The position numbers were made by a program, and so were the translations under genes. Positions 16,370 through 25,377 of a stretch of DNA of 64,000 bases are shown here, piece by piece. Source of the DNA: Paenibacillus sp. PAMC 26794. Lineage in GTDB: Bacteria > Bacillota > Bacilli > Paenibacillales > Paenibacillaceae. The DNA lies in assembly GCF_000316035.1 (NCBI RefSeq), contig NZ_ANHX01000055.1:62001-126000 (forward strand), read 5' to 3'. Position 1 is the stretch's first letter. Each line of letters begins with the position of its first letter. The notes beneath the pieces are model-generated. The model worked only from the letters and a program-made list of their open reading frames with translations. It was not told the DNA's origin and did not search any database.

Positions 16370-17089
16370 ATGTCTTTGAAAAACACGATTTTGATTGTCG
16401 ATGATGATCATGAAATCAATGAATTGTTAACGATGTCTTTGAAACGGGAAGGTTTTCAGACCGTATCTGCATACAATGGCGTGGAGGCACTTCGAGCTGC
16501 ACAGGAGCATTCACCTGATCTTGTACTCCTAGATGTGCTGTTGCCTGGGATGGATGGTTTTCAGATCTGTAGCGAGATTCGTAAAACGAGTAATGTGCCT
16601 ATTTTGTTCGTAAGTTGTAAGGATGAAGCCACAGACAAAGTCATCGGACTTGGGCTGGGAGGGGACGACTTTATCTCCAAACCATTTAGTCCAATTGAGC
16701 TGATTGCACGAGTCAAGGCTCATATTCGGAGAAACAACATGCCACAGAAACAAGAGGAACAGGTGGATGAAACGCTGGTATTTGATCAACTACTCATCGA
16801 CCCAGCCACCCACCGTGTGCTCGTCGGTGACAAACCCATTGCTTTGTCGGCCAAGGAATTCAAATTACTGTTCCATCTGGCGAAGAACCCGAATCGCGTA
16901 TACAAAAATGAACAGCTTTTCTCGCTGCTCTGGGATGATGTGCATATGGGCGATACGCATACAGTTATGGTACATATCTATAATCTGCGGAAGAAGCTGG
17001 AACAAAATCCAGCCAAGCCACACTATATCCGTACAATTCGGGGTGTCGGGTACAAATTCAATGACAAGCCTGTTGAATTCGCAGAGTAA
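16370..17089 (+). CDS. OmpR/PhoB-family response regulator without adjacent kinase
   Basis: 239 residues. The receiver domain has the acidic pair in VDDDHE, phosphoacceptor Asp55 (LVLLDVLLPGMDG) and Lys104 (DDFISKPFS). The C-terminal winged helix (about 135-232) has ALSAKEFKLLFHLAKNP and VMVHIYNLRKKLEQ...YIRTIRGVGYKF. The ATG follows AAGGAG at good spacing. It is divergent from the peptide operon, with the 11-bp repeats lying between, and the same repeats precede the precursor gene, so it is the probable activator. No histidine kinase follows it; the partial sensor at the left edge or a distant kinase would have to phosphorylate it. Confidence 0.93.
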   Translation: MSLKNTILIVDDDHEINELLTMSLKREGFQTVSAYNGVEALRAAQEHSPDLVLLDVLLPGMDGFQICSEIRKTSNVPILFVSCKDEATDKVIGLGLGGDDFISKPFSPIELIARVKAHIRRNNMPQKQEEQVDETLVFDQLLIDPATHRVLVGDKPIALSAKEFKLLFHLAKNPNRVYKNEQLFSLLWDDVHMGDTHTVMVHIYNLRKKLEQNPAKPHYIRTIRGVGYKFNDKPVEFAE

Positions 17090-17128
17090 ACGTATTACAG
17101 CACACAGGCATGTACGTTCATTCAAACT

Positions 17129-17151
17129 AAAAAAGCCGCCAGAATGGCGGC
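17129..17151 (-). terminator. Rho-independent terminator
   Basis: GCCGCC and GGCGGC form a stem with a five-base loop; on the minus strand it is followed by TTTTTTAG. It terminates the kinase-like gene whose stop is at 17190, and also separates it from the convergent response-regulator gene. Confidence 0.75.
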
Positions 17152-17189
17152 ATGATGATGGTAACTATATTCTCTTTTTCATTGAATGA

Positions 17190-18179
17190 TTAACTAACGA
17201 TATCTGCTTCCCGGAACTCTTCCACGAAACTATCCAGCCAATCCGAACCATAGTCCAGCGCACCCGTATCACTCTCAATAAAAGCAACATCTAGTCCCAT
17301 CACCCAGAATCGGCGAGCAACAATAAAGAGATCAACCGCCTGCTCATCTTCGGCAGAGAAGCTTCTGACTGAACGATATCCTGCCATTAGCGCATCCCAT
17401 AATGCTGCTTTTCGCTCATCAGACTGTCTTTTTCGAACTTTCACTTGAGCTAAATCATAGGCACGCCAGCCTTTGGCTGCCCACTCGAAGTCATAATGGA
17501 TGAACTGATGTTCCTGTTGAAACACATTGTTATTTCCATGCATATCGCCATGGCACAGACCAAAGTCCAGGTCTTGTCTGGAAGTGGTAACGATGCGTTC
17601 TTTTAACGTTGTGGCAAACGTATGGAGAAATGCTGCTGCTTCATTGTTCTCACCGATATAGTGGATAATTCGCTCAAGGGGTTCGTCAATAAGTAACTTC
17701 AGATCCAGCTCATATCGTGGCAGCTCCATGTTCACCTGATCCATAGCCTCATGCAATTCAGCGGCAGATTGACCAAAGGCGTAACAAGACTCCTCATCCT
17801 CCAGGTTGTTCTCCGTACCCTCAATATACCGAAACATCACAGCAACCCGCTTGCCTTCCGCAGCCTCCAACACCGTATATCCCGTATGATCTTTCTTCTC
17901 GATGTATTCTCCAATATCGGTATGTTCCGCAGATCCTAGAACGTTCTTCAGTTGAGACAATAACGAAAGCTCATACTGAACATCTGCCTCCGTGATTTCA
18001 GTGCGGTAGATACGGAGAATATACATGCCACTGGACGTGCGAACCCGGTAGGTATCATTCAATCCTCTAAGCCAAAACAAACATTCTTCCCATGTTCCAA
18101 TATCATATTGATTACTCAATGCAGACTCCAGGTACCTGGGGTTAAGCACTGAACGTAAAGCAGACGGTTGAATGGACAT
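17190..18179 (-). CDS. APH/choline-kinase-fold phosphotransferase
   Basis: 329 residues from ATG 18179 (GAAGGAGCATACAT upstream). It carries the aminoglycoside-phosphotransferase/homoserine-kinase II fold. The ATP-binding N-lobe has NDTYRVRTSSGMYILRIYR, the catalytic loop is LCHGDMHGNNNVF (about 209-221), and the metal-binding site is FIHYDFEWAAKGWRAYDLAQ (about 228-247). It should phosphorylate a small hydroxylated substrate with ATP in the cytoplasm. Substrate identity is not visible; antibiotic, homoserine-like and sugar substrates all occur in this family. It is a single gene with its own terminator. Confidence 0.88.
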   Translation of the reverse strand: MSIQPSALRSVLNPRYLESALSNQYDIGTWEECLFWLRGLNDTYRVRTSSGMYILRIYRTEITEADVQYELSLLSQLKNVLGSAEHTDIGEYIEKKDHTGYTVLEAAEGKRVAVMFRYIEGTENNLEDEESCYAFGQSAAELHEAMDQVNMELPRYELDLKLLIDEPLERIIHYIGENNEAAAFLHTFATTLKERIVTTSRQDLDFGLCHGDMHGNNNVFQQEHQFIHYDFEWAAKGWRAYDLAQVKVRKRQSDERKAALWDALMAGYRSVRSFSAEDEQAVDLFIVARRFWVMGLDVAFIESDTGALDYGSDWLDSFVEEFREADIVS

Positions 18180-18311
18180 ATGTATGCTCCTTCGGTTTAA
18201 TATGATTATTTCTCATCTGATGAACGATGTAATCCTTTCACCTATCAACCTATAACATAGTATATTTTTCATTTATTTTCCAGAATATATATTTTGATGA
18301 GCAAATACTCT

Positions 18312-20036
18312 TTAGACTCCTGCAGCTCCATCTCTCGACAATGCAGTACATTCACGAAAGGCAAAATGTTTGCACCCCCTGCATTTTTTAACATCCAGAT
18401 GCACTAATGCATAATTGATCGCTTCACCCGTGTGCTCAAACATATGATCAGGACCAATCCGTTCAATCAAGCCTGTTCTCTTCAGCATCTCCAACGGTTG
18501 CGCCTGAATGCCTGAAAGTAAAACCCTGCCCCCGGATCTCTCCATATGTTTGACAACACGGGCCAGATTGGATTCACCTGTTGTATCCATAAAAGGCACC
18601 TTGCCCATGCGCAACAGCAGAGTGCCTGGTCGCCGATGAATCGAATCCATAACCGACTTCTCGAACATATCCGCTGCGCCGAAAAAAAGTGGCCCTTCAA
18701 TTGTATACAGGCTTATTTGCGGACAGTCATGTCCTTCCCGAACCATGTGGGCCATGACTTTCTCATGTTTATGATCGGGATCAGGCAACACTTTGGCTAC
18801 CTTCAACATCTCACTCATGCGTTTAACAAATAGAAGAACAGCCAAAATCAACCCAACCTCTACAGCCGTTGTTAAACTTGTAAATACGGTCAGCAAAAAG
18901 GTAATGAGCAGAACGAGTGAATCGCTCGTTTTGGTTTTCATGACATGCATGAAGGATCTCCGTTCACTCATATTCCAGGCAACCAGCATGAGAACGGGAG
19001 CCATACTGGCAAGAGGAATGTGGGATGCATATGGCGCAAAGAGAACAAGTACCAGCAAAACCACTACACTGTGAATCACACCAGACCATGGCGATACTGC
19101 GCCGGATTTGATATTCGTTGCTGTACGTGCAATCGCTCCTGTTGCAGGAATACCACCAAATAACGGCGTCACTATATTAGCAATCCCCTGCCCAATCAAC
19201 TCTCGATTGCTGTTATGCCGATTTCCAGTCATGCCATCGGCAACAACTGCGGATAGCAGCGATTCAATTCCACCCAGCATGGCGATGACAAAAGCGGGTT
19301 GCAGCAAGTTCACGATACGCTCCCAAGTGATCTCAGGCACATGAAACTGAGGCAAGGAGTTAGGTATGGCGCCAAAGGACGAACCGATCGTAGCCACCTG
19401 CCCTTCAAAAAAGAACGCTGCGACTACGGTCGAAAGAACCAGCCCCACCAGTGATGCAGGCACCTTTGGTGCAAACTTGGGCACAAGCAGAAGAACAGTC
19501 AGACAGATTCCAGCTGTAATCACACTGTATATATTAATCGTCGAGATATGCATCCCGATTTCTTTCATATTGGACCAGAAATCCTCGTGCTTCTCTATAC
19601 CTCGAAGTCCCAGAAAGTTCGTAATTTGTCCGCTAAAAATAATGACGGCGATCCCCGCCGTAAAACCGATAGTCACCGGCCTTGGAATAAACTTGATTAA
19701 CGCCCCAAGCTTGAATACGCCCATAAGTACAAGCATCAAACCGGCCATGATTCCGGCGATCAGCAGATTTTCATATCCATACTGCATCACAATGGCGAAG
19801 AGGATCGGAATGAATGCCCCTGTTGGCCCGCCAATCTGGAACTTGGACCCACCCAGCAAGGAAATGAGAATCCCTGCGATTACTGTGGTATACAATCCAT
19901 ACTCCGGTTTGACCCCGGAAGCGATGGCAAAGGCCATACCGAGTGGAATCGCAATGATACCTACAATCAGTCCCGATAACAGATCCTTGCGAAAAGCGGC
20001 AGCATTATACCCTGCATATCTCCCCATCCATCTCAT
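18312..20036 (-). CDS. SulP-family anion (sulfate-type) permease with STAS domain
   Basis: About 574 residues. ATG 20036 is preferred because AGAAGG lies nine bases before it; an in-frame ATG at 20060 has no ribosome site and sits against the AT-rich repeat. The membrane domain has the SulP signature (LSGLIVGIIAIPLGMAFAIA, GPTGAFIPI, IPATGAIARTATNIKSGA). A cytoplasmic STAS domain follows (about 430-550; GKVPFMDTTGESNLARVV). The C-terminal tail holds four cysteines (KKCRGCKHFAFREC plus one upstream), unusual for a transporter. Known relatives move sulfate, bicarbonate or other anions. An ArsR-family gene lies just upstream on the same strand and probably controls it. Confidence 0.9.
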   Translation of the reverse strand: MRWMGRYAGYNAAAFRKDLLSGLIVGIIAIPLGMAFAIASGVKPEYGLYTTVIAGILISLLGGSKFQIGGPTGAFIPILFAIVMQYGYENLLIAGIMAGLMLVLMGVFKLGALIKFIPRPVTIGFTAGIAVIIFSGQITNFLGLRGIEKHEDFWSNMKEIGMHISTINIYSVITAGICLTVLLLVPKFAPKVPASLVGLVLSTVVAAFFFEGQVATIGSSFGAIPNSLPQFHVPEITWERIVNLLQPAFVIAMLGGIESLLSAVVADGMTGNRHNSNRELIGQGIANIVTPLFGGIPATGAIARTATNIKSGAVSPWSGVIHSVVVLLVLVLFAPYASHIPLASMAPVLMLVAWNMSERRSFMHVMKTKTSDSLVLLITFLLTVFTSLTTAVEVGLILAVLLFVKRMSEMLKVAKVLPDPDHKHEKVMAHMVREGHDCPQISLYTIEGPLFFGAADMFEKSVMDSIHRRPGTLLLRMGKVPFMDTTGESNLARVVKHMERSGGRVLLSGIQAQPLEMLKRTGLIERIGPDHMFEHTGEAINYALVHLDVKKCRGCKHFAFRECTALSRDGAAGV

Positions 20037-20057
20037 GTACAAAAACCTTCTTTTCTT

Positions 20058-20084
20058 CATATATTTGAATATTTGAATATATTT
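20058..20084 (-). promoter_or_regulatory. AT-rich ATTCAAAT direct repeat, candidate ArsR-family operator
   Basis: Directly upstream of the permease gene the minus strand reads ATATATTCAAATATTCAAAT, with ATTCAAAT repeated at an 8-base step inside an AT-rich near-palindrome. ArsR/SmtB proteins bind AT-rich sites of this kind near promoters, and an ArsR-family gene is adjacent. Assignment is by position and composition only. Confidence 0.45.
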
Positions 20085-20149
20085 AAAAGACTACTCCCCT
20101 GCATACGTCCTGTCAATCGGATTACGCACAATTCCAGCAAGGAACCTAA

Positions 20150-20201
20150 CACAAAAAACAAGAACCTCCGGTGATTACACCCAGTTGCTCTTGTTTATTG
20201 T
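20150..20201 (-). terminator. Terminator after the ArsR-family gene
   Basis: On the minus strand, directly after the stop codon, CACAATAAACAAGA pairs with TCTTGTTTTTTGTG (one mismatch). The second arm carries the T-run. It separates the regulator gene from the permease gene, so the permease probably has its own promoter. Confidence 0.6.
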
Positions 20202-20202
20202 G

Positions 20203-20532
20203 TCAGGACTCTTTACGAATATCTTCCAGCATGGAAATGGCATCAACCAGATGATTGTCAAAAATCTGTTTGGTGACTGCCAGCAGGTCCTTAATCAGCG
20301 GATCACGCAGCGAATATGTGACGGTTGTCCCTTCTTTGATTCCGTGGACAACGTTTTTGCTGCGCAATACAGCCAGTTGCTGTGAAACGGCAGAGCCTTC
20401 CGATCCCAGAATGCTTTGCAGTTCATTCACGTTCTTGGCTCCTTCACTCAGCAGCTCCAGAATCTGAATCCGCATCGGGTGCGCCAACGCTTTGAAAAAA
20501 TCCGCTTTAAACTGTTGTATGCTCTGATTCAT
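20203..20532 (-). CDS. ArsR/SmtB-family transcriptional regulator
   Basis: 109 residues, the typical size, with the winged helix FKALAHPMRIQILELLSEGA, NVNELQSILG and SAVSQQLAVLRSKNVVHGIK. A C-terminal helix pair follows for dimerisation. There is no cysteine in the protein, so classic Cys-based metal sensing (CxC in the recognition helix) is absent; a His/Asp metal site or another signal is possible. It lies upstream of the SulP permease on the same strand, a common genomic pairing. It probably represses the permease by binding the AT-rich repeat before it. Confidence 0.9.
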   Translation of the reverse strand: MNQSIQQFKADFFKALAHPMRIQILELLSEGAKNVNELQSILGSEGSAVSQQLAVLRSKNVVHGIKEGTTVTYSLRDPLIKDLLAVTKQIFDNHLVDAISMLEDIRKES

Positions 20533-20636
20533 ACGCTATGCCCCTTCAATCGAACTTTTGAAGATGCAAATATCATAACATAGAACGGGTACCATGCTTT
20601 ACTCTAACCGTAAACGGTTTGATGGAAAAATGAAGA

Positions 20637-20668
20637 TTGACCTTGAAGTACACTTCAACCTTTATACT
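20637..20668 (+). promoter_or_regulatory. MerR-type promoter with 20-bp spacer and central palindrome
   Basis: A -35 TTGACC (20637-20642) and a -10 TATACT (20663-20668) are separated by 20 bp. The spacer holds the palindrome TTGAAGT-AC-ACTTCAA (20643-20658). An overlong spacer with an operator inside it is the hallmark of promoters that MerR-family activators untwist. It drives the esterase gene starting at 20727. No merR gene is in the window. Confidence 0.65.
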
Positions 20669-20726
20669 TTACCTATAGTCTCCACAGATCGTATATCTGA
20701 ACTCCATCAGGAAGGGTGATTCCTCA

Positions 20727-21692
20727 ATGAACATGTATATCCATAATCACAAACGCTCGTTGACGAGCTTTCTATTCGAGAAATATATCGGAACGTTGGA
20801 TACCAAGAAAATTTTTTCAACACGCGAGCTTACCCGCAAACACCTGGATCATATGGGCTTGGAAAACATTAAACCTTATACCTTGGGTAAAACGAAACTG
20901 TCATCTTCCATCAAAGAGCGCTCCCATGAAGATATGCAGGTATTCACCTTAAACGATCAGCATTCCCGTGAACAGAGGGTCATTCTCTACATTCATGGCG
21001 GGGCGCATACACACCAGCCTCTGTCTTTACACTGGAAATTCATGGACCGCATGGCTCAGGCTCTGAATGCCAAAGTTGTTGCTCCCATCTATCCAAAGGT
21101 TCCTCATTTTAATTATCAGCACACGTATCCGAAACTGCTCAATCTATACCGGGATCTCCTTGCCTCCGTGGACGACCTGGCACAACTCACCATTATGGGG
21201 GATTCCGCAGGCGGGAACATATCCCTTGCCTTGGCCCATTATCTGAAGATGCATAATCTCCCGCAGCCCAAAGATATCATCTTATTATCACCTTGTGTGG
21301 ATATGGTGCTGGATAATCCGGTCATATTTGATTACGAGACCCGCGACCCTATGCTCGCTGTGGAAGGGTATGACGTCATCCGGCGGATCTGGGCAGCTGA
21401 TAAACCGTTGAACGATCCGTTAATCAGTCCAATCTACGGAGATTTCGCCGGTCTGGGCAAAATCAGCATCTTTATCGGGACTCACGAAGGTTTGTTTCCT
21501 GATAATATGAAGCTCGACAAGCTGCTTACGGATCAAAGAATCGATCATCAAACGTACGTTTACCCCAAAATGAACCATGTCTTCGTCCTCTATCCGATTC
21601 CGGAAGCCAGAGATGCTCAGCGTAAAATTGTTAATATCATTAATAGCTCAGCATATGAAACTCGACAACAAGCTGTAACACCTCTCCCATAG
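20727..21692 (+). CDS. HSL-family alpha/beta-hydrolase (esterase/lipase)
   Basis: 321 residues. The oxyanion-hole motif YIHGGAH (about 88-94) and the nucleophile motif GDSAGGN (Ser160) place it in the hormone-sensitive-lipase family. Asp259 (LFPDN) and His284 (MNHVF) complete a plausible triad. There is no signal peptide, so it is cytoplasmic. It is a single gene with a MerR-type promoter upstream and a terminator downstream, which suggests induction by a stress or xenobiotic signal. The natural substrate is unknown; short-chain esters are typical of the family. Confidence 0.9.
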   Translation: MNMYIHNHKRSLTSFLFEKYIGTLDTKKIFSTRELTRKHLDHMGLENIKPYTLGKTKLSSSIKERSHEDMQVFTLNDQHSREQRVILYIHGGAHTHQPLSLHWKFMDRMAQALNAKVVAPIYPKVPHFNYQHTYPKLLNLYRDLLASVDDLAQLTIMGDSAGGNISLALAHYLKMHNLPQPKDIILLSPCVDMVLDNPVIFDYETRDPMLAVEGYDVIRRIWAADKPLNDPLISPIYGDFAGLGKISIFIGTHEGLFPDNMKLDKLLTDQRIDHQTYVYPKMNHVFVLYPIPEARDAQRKIVNIINSSAYETRQQAVTPLP

Positions 21693-21711
21693 CCCTTTGG
21701 CAAAAGGAACG

Positions 21712-21759
21712 AAAAAAAGCTCAATCCCTGGACTACCGCCACTGGATTGAGCTTTCTTG
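21712..21759. terminator. Bidirectional terminator between convergent genes
   Basis: AAAGCTCAATCC and GGATTGAGCTTT form a perfect 12-bp stem with a 16-base loop. The stem has A-rich sequence on the left, giving a T-run on the minus strand, and CTTTCTT on the right. It lies between the stop of the esterase gene (21692) and that of the GH43 gene (21775). Confidence 0.8.
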
Positions 21760-21774
21760 CTGTTATTCTGTCAT

Positions 21775-23355
21775 CTAAATATGATATGAACCATATTCAA
21801 ACCAGTCAAAATCGGCTACCTGATCAGATGAAGTCCCGTTGCTGCTGCTGAACATTCCGATACAGCAGCCAACAAAGCCGCCGGCTACTTCGGTGCTCAA
21901 GCTGCTTGTATCCACCTGTTCCGCCACCAGATGATACTGACTTCCATCTGTGCTGTAATAGAAGTTTAGTTGCTGACCTGTCGCCGCCAGTTTGATATAC
22001 ACTCGCGATACATCACCCTCCAGCGCGATTTGCGCAATGTGGGTATCCTGACCATCTATACAGTTCAGCACACGCAGCACCTGCTGTTTCTCGGCCAGAG
22101 CACGCTCAATACGTACGTGATACAGATCGTTCTGAATGACGACAAGACCAGCCGTTTCGTTGGCATTCCCGGGCACAAATTCCATCGCTGTAGCTGCGAC
22201 ATAATCCATATGCCTTTGACGCAGACATACAAAGCTGGAATTTTCTTTTTCCTTCAATGTTTGCGGTTTCAGCTTCAGCCGCAAGTATCCTTTTCGTTCG
22301 GTTAATGAATAAAGATCCTCCTGAGGATTGCGCAAAAACATCCATTGCAAGCCCAGTTTATCACTGTCAAAATGGTCAAAACGCAGTTGCGGCTCTACCG
22401 GAACAGGCTTCAAATCCAACGTGCCCTGCTCCTCCAGGATTCCGCGGCCCTCATTGACAACGGGCCATCCGTCCTCCCAAACGACAGAAGCAAGGAACGT
22501 CTCCCGCCCCAGGTTGCTATAGCTCCCCCCATATGGACGCGAAGCAAGCATGACCATAAACCATTGACCGTTCGCAGCCTGCACCAAGTCGGCATGTCCT
22601 ACATTAACAACAGGGTAACGCTTACCCAAATGGCGATGTGTAATGATTGGATTATTCGGATTCCCGACGTATCCTTCGGTCAAACTTTTGCTACGAGCAA
22701 TGGTCACGGCATGGTTTGGCCCTGTGCCTCCCTCTGCAATCAATAAATAGTAATATTCATCGATCTTATACAGATGCGGGCCTTCCGGCCAGATGACATC
22801 CACCATCGCCCCGCGCCACAGAACGTAACTGTCTCCCACCAGCTTCATACTGCTCAGATCAAGTTCCCTCAGCCAAACTTCCCAATTGCCATTATAACGA
22901 ACTCCCTCAGAGCAAGGACGTGTACCAAGGTAATACGCTTTTCCATCATCGAAGAAAATCGTAGGGTCGATGCCTTCTGCGCCTTCAATAAAATAAGGAT
23001 CAGACCATGGCCCAGCCGGGTCGGTAGCGGTTACAACAAAATTGCCGCCATGTGATACATTGGTTGTAATCATATAGAAGGTGCCTTCATGATACCGAAG
23101 TGTTGGAGCGAATATCCCTTGTGAATGGCCTGCTCCCTGAAGATTTAACTGTGAAGGGCGGTCCAGCACATTGCCAATCTGTTTCCAATTCACTAGATCA
23201 CGGCTCTGAAAGATCGGAACGCCAGGAAAATAGGCAAATGTTGATGTCACCAGATAAAAATCTTCACCCACCCGGCATACGGACGGATCTGGATAAAACC
23301 CGGGCATAATCGGATTGTTAAACGTGCATTGTTCGCTTTGATTTGCATTTTTCAT
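21775..23355 (-). CDS. GH43 glycoside hydrolase (beta-xylosidase/alpha-arabinofuranosidase type)
   Basis: 526 residues from ATG 23355 (GGAGGGGTAAAAGA upstream); it overlaps the permease stop. The N-terminal five-bladed propeller has the three acidic catalytic residues: Asp23 (FYPDPS), Asp130 (GIDPTIF) and Glu191 (WPEGPHLY). The C-terminal half (about 320-526) is a beta-sandwich typical of the xylosidase/arabinofuranosidase subgroup. No signal peptide is present, so it acts in the cytoplasm on imported oligosaccharides. It is the last gene of the transporter operon, which suggests that the transporter brings in arabinose- or xylose-decorated oligomers. Confidence 0.92.
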   Translation of the reverse strand: MKNANQSEQCTFNNPIMPGFYPDPSVCRVGEDFYLVTSTFAYFPGVPIFQSRDLVNWKQIGNVLDRPSQLNLQGAGHSQGIFAPTLRYHEGTFYMITTNVSHGGNFVVTATDPAGPWSDPYFIEGAEGIDPTIFFDDGKAYYLGTRPCSEGVRYNGNWEVWLRELDLSSMKLVGDSYVLWRGAMVDVIWPEGPHLYKIDEYYYLLIAEGGTGPNHAVTIARSKSLTEGYVGNPNNPIITHRHLGKRYPVVNVGHADLVQAANGQWFMVMLASRPYGGSYSNLGRETFLASVVWEDGWPVVNEGRGILEEQGTLDLKPVPVEPQLRFDHFDSDKLGLQWMFLRNPQEDLYSLTERKGYLRLKLKPQTLKEKENSSFVCLRQRHMDYVAATAMEFVPGNANETAGLVVIQNDLYHVRIERALAEKQQVLRVLNCIDGQDTHIAQIALEGDVSRVYIKLAATGQQLNFYYSTDGSQYHLVAEQVDTSSLSTEVAGGFVGCCIGMFSSSNGTSSDQVADFDWFEYGSYHI

Positions 23356-24251
23356 TCTTTTACCCCTCCAATGGTTAGTCCAGTCACAAAGTATTTTTGC
23401 AAGAACGGATACAGTAAAACAATCGGCATTGCCGTCACAACCGTGATTGCTGCCCGAATGGATACAGGCGTCACCATGTTGGTTACATTTTTGAATGAAT
23501 CCACGTTGACGGTTCCCCCCTGTGAGGTCGCAGAGGATAACAATTTCATCAGCTCATACTGCAAGGTGGTCAAATTACGATTTCCCGCCGTGTACAACAT
23601 GGAGTCAAACCAGGAGTTCCACTGACCTACAGCAATAAACAGTGCAACCGTAGCCAGAACCGGCTTGGATAGGGGAAGCACGATACGCATGAAAATCCGA
23701 AAATCTCCGGCTCCATCCATCTTCGCGGATTCAATCAATCCCTCCGACAGTCCCTGAATGTAGGTACGAATGACGATCATGTTGAACACCCCGATCAACC
23801 CGGGAATAATGTATACCCAGAAGCTGTTCAGCAGCCCCACTTGTTTGATCAGCATGTATCCCGGAATTAAGCCGCCGCTGAAATACATCGTCATGACAAA
23901 CAGCGTCGTGACCAACTTGTTAAACATATACTCCTTGCGGCTCAGCACATAGGCCAGCATGGCTGTACAGAACAGCTGTACAACCGTTCCCACCACCGTT
24001 CTGGCGACCGAAACAAATGCGGCTTGTGTCAGATTCGGGTTTTGGAATACGGAGACGTAATTTTGCAGCGTCCATTCCCTCGGCCAGAGATAGATTCCTC
24101 CACGGATCGTATCCAATCCGTTATTGAAAGATACGGCAATGGTGTTTAAAAAAGGATATAACGTAACAACCATGACAAGCAACATAAATATGCCATTGGT
24201 GATGGAAAAAATAGAGTCTCCCAAGCTTCGTTTTCTACTAAATCGTTTCAC
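23352..24251 (-). CDS. Carbohydrate ABC transporter permease (LplC/YtcP type)
   Basis: 299 residues with six hydrophobic segments and the permease EAA-type loop SAKMDGAGDFRIFMRIVLPL (about 192-211). Start MKRFSRKRSLGDSIF and end GLTIGGVKE are typical of this permease family. It pairs with the upstream LplB-type permease and the LplA-type binding protein. The ATPase is not in the operon; such systems use a shared MsmX-like ATPase encoded elsewhere. The stop overlaps the GH43 start, indicating coupled translation. Confidence 0.93.
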   Translation of the reverse strand: MKRFSRKRSLGDSIFSITNGIFMLLVMVVTLYPFLNTIAVSFNNGLDTIRGGIYLWPREWTLQNYVSVFQNPNLTQAAFVSVARTVVGTVVQLFCTAMLAYVLSRKEYMFNKLVTTLFVMTMYFSGGLIPGYMLIKQVGLLNSFWVYIIPGLIGVFNMIVIRTYIQGLSEGLIESAKMDGAGDFRIFMRIVLPLSKPVLATVALFIAVGQWNSWFDSMLYTAGNRNLTTLQYELMKLLSSATSQGGTVNVDSFKNVTNMVTPVSIRAAITVVTAMPIVLLYPFLQKYFVTGLTIGGVKE

Positions 24252-24266
24252 AGCTCTGCCCCCTTA

Positions 24267-25241
24267 TCATATCAATCGCTCTTCACCAAGAGACTTGGCA
24301 ATCCCGTTGGCGATAAATATGAGCACCAGACTGACCACACTTTTGAAAATGCCTGCTGCGGTGGCAAGTGAGTAGTTGCCGAGATTAATCCCGTATTTCA
24401 AAACAAAAATGTCGATCGTCTCGGATACATCCTGCACAAGTCCGTTCCCCAGCAAGTATTGAATCTCAAAACCTGCGTTCAGTACGTTACCAACGTTGAT
24501 GATGAGCAGGATAATAATCGTTGGTTTGATGCTTGGAAGCGTGACATTGAACATTTTACGAAACCGTCCGGCTCCGTCGATGGAAGCTGCCTCGTACAAG
24601 CTCGGATTAATCGACGCCATGGCCGCCAGATAAATAATCGTGCCCCAGCCGATTTCCTTCCACATGCTGGACAGACCCACAATCCCCCAGAAGTATTTGG
24701 GTTCGGCAAAAAAATTGATCGGTGCATCAATCAGACCCAATTTGGTCAGCAGCACATTCACAATTCCTGTTTCCGTTGACAATACATTCGCAACGATACC
24801 TGTTACGATGATCCACGACAGAAAATGTGGAAGGTAGGAAACCGTCTGTACCACACGTTTGAACAATACCATTCGCAGTTCATTTAATAACAGCGCCAGA
24901 CCAATCGAGCCGACAAATCCCAGAAACAGACTGATCAGACTCATCGCCAGCGTATTGCGAATGACACGTACAAATGTAGGGTCTGTGAATAACGTTCGAA
25001 AATGATCCACCCCAACCCAATCCTGCTCCATAAAACCAATGCCCGGTCTATAATTCTGAAACGCCATCAACCAGCCCCATAATGGTCCATACGCAAAAAT
25101 AGCGATAAACGCAATAAACGGAAATGACATCCACATTAATTGTCGCTGACTTTTCATTCTGGACAGGTTGTACCCGATCCAGCTTGTTCCCGCTGGGATA
25201 TGGCTGGTTTTTAACGAAGGCTGCAACTCCTTTTTGGCCAT
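24267..25241 (-). CDS. Carbohydrate ABC transporter permease (LplB type)
   Basis: 324 residues from ATG 25241, with AAGGAGAG upstream; an in-frame ATG 24 codons further up lacks a ribosome site. Six membrane segments are visible after a short cytoplasmic tail. The family signature FAYGPLWGWLMAFQNYRPGIG follows the first helix, and the EAA loop is YEAASIDGAGRFRKMFNVTLP (about 232-252). It forms the heterodimeric channel with the permease gene 15 bases downstream. An intercistronic hairpin separates it from the binding-protein gene. Confidence 0.93.
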   Translation of the reverse strand: MAKKELQPSLKTSHIPAGTSWIGYNLSRMKSQRQLMWMSFPFIAFIAIFAYGPLWGWLMAFQNYRPGIGFMEQDWVGVDHFRTLFTDPTFVRVIRNTLAMSLISLFLGFVGSIGLALLLNELRMVLFKRVVQTVSYLPHFLSWIIVTGIVANVLSTETGIVNVLLTKLGLIDAPINFFAEPKYFWGIVGLSSMWKEIGWGTIIYLAAMASINPSLYEAASIDGAGRFRKMFNVTLPSIKPTIIILLIINVGNVLNAGFEIQYLLGNGLVQDVSETIDIFVLKYGINLGNYSLATAAGIFKSVVSLVLIFIANGIAKSLGEERLI

Positions 25242-25332
25242 GTTTTTTCTCTCCTTGCTTACGAGTTTATCTATATCACCCAGTCTGGGTGAATCGATTC
25301 CATTCCTATCCAATCTCCCAATCTAGCGTGTA

Positions 25333-25364
25333 AGAAAGGCTACGGGGTTCCCCATAGCCTTTCT
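25333..25364 (-). terminator. Intercistronic hairpin after the binding-protein gene
   Basis: AGAAAGGCTA and TAGCCTTTCT form a perfect 10-bp stem, with an inner GGG/CCC pair. It lies between the binding-protein stop and the first permease gene. Such hairpins stabilise or partly terminate the message so that binding protein exceeds permease; only a weak T-run follows. Confidence 0.65.
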
Positions 25365-25377
25365 GTGTGACAGGCCT

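Noticed and set aside
19366..20076. 236-codon open frame opposite the SulP permease gene
   Set aside because: Mirror of a hydrophobic coding sequence; composition is that of an antisense shadow.
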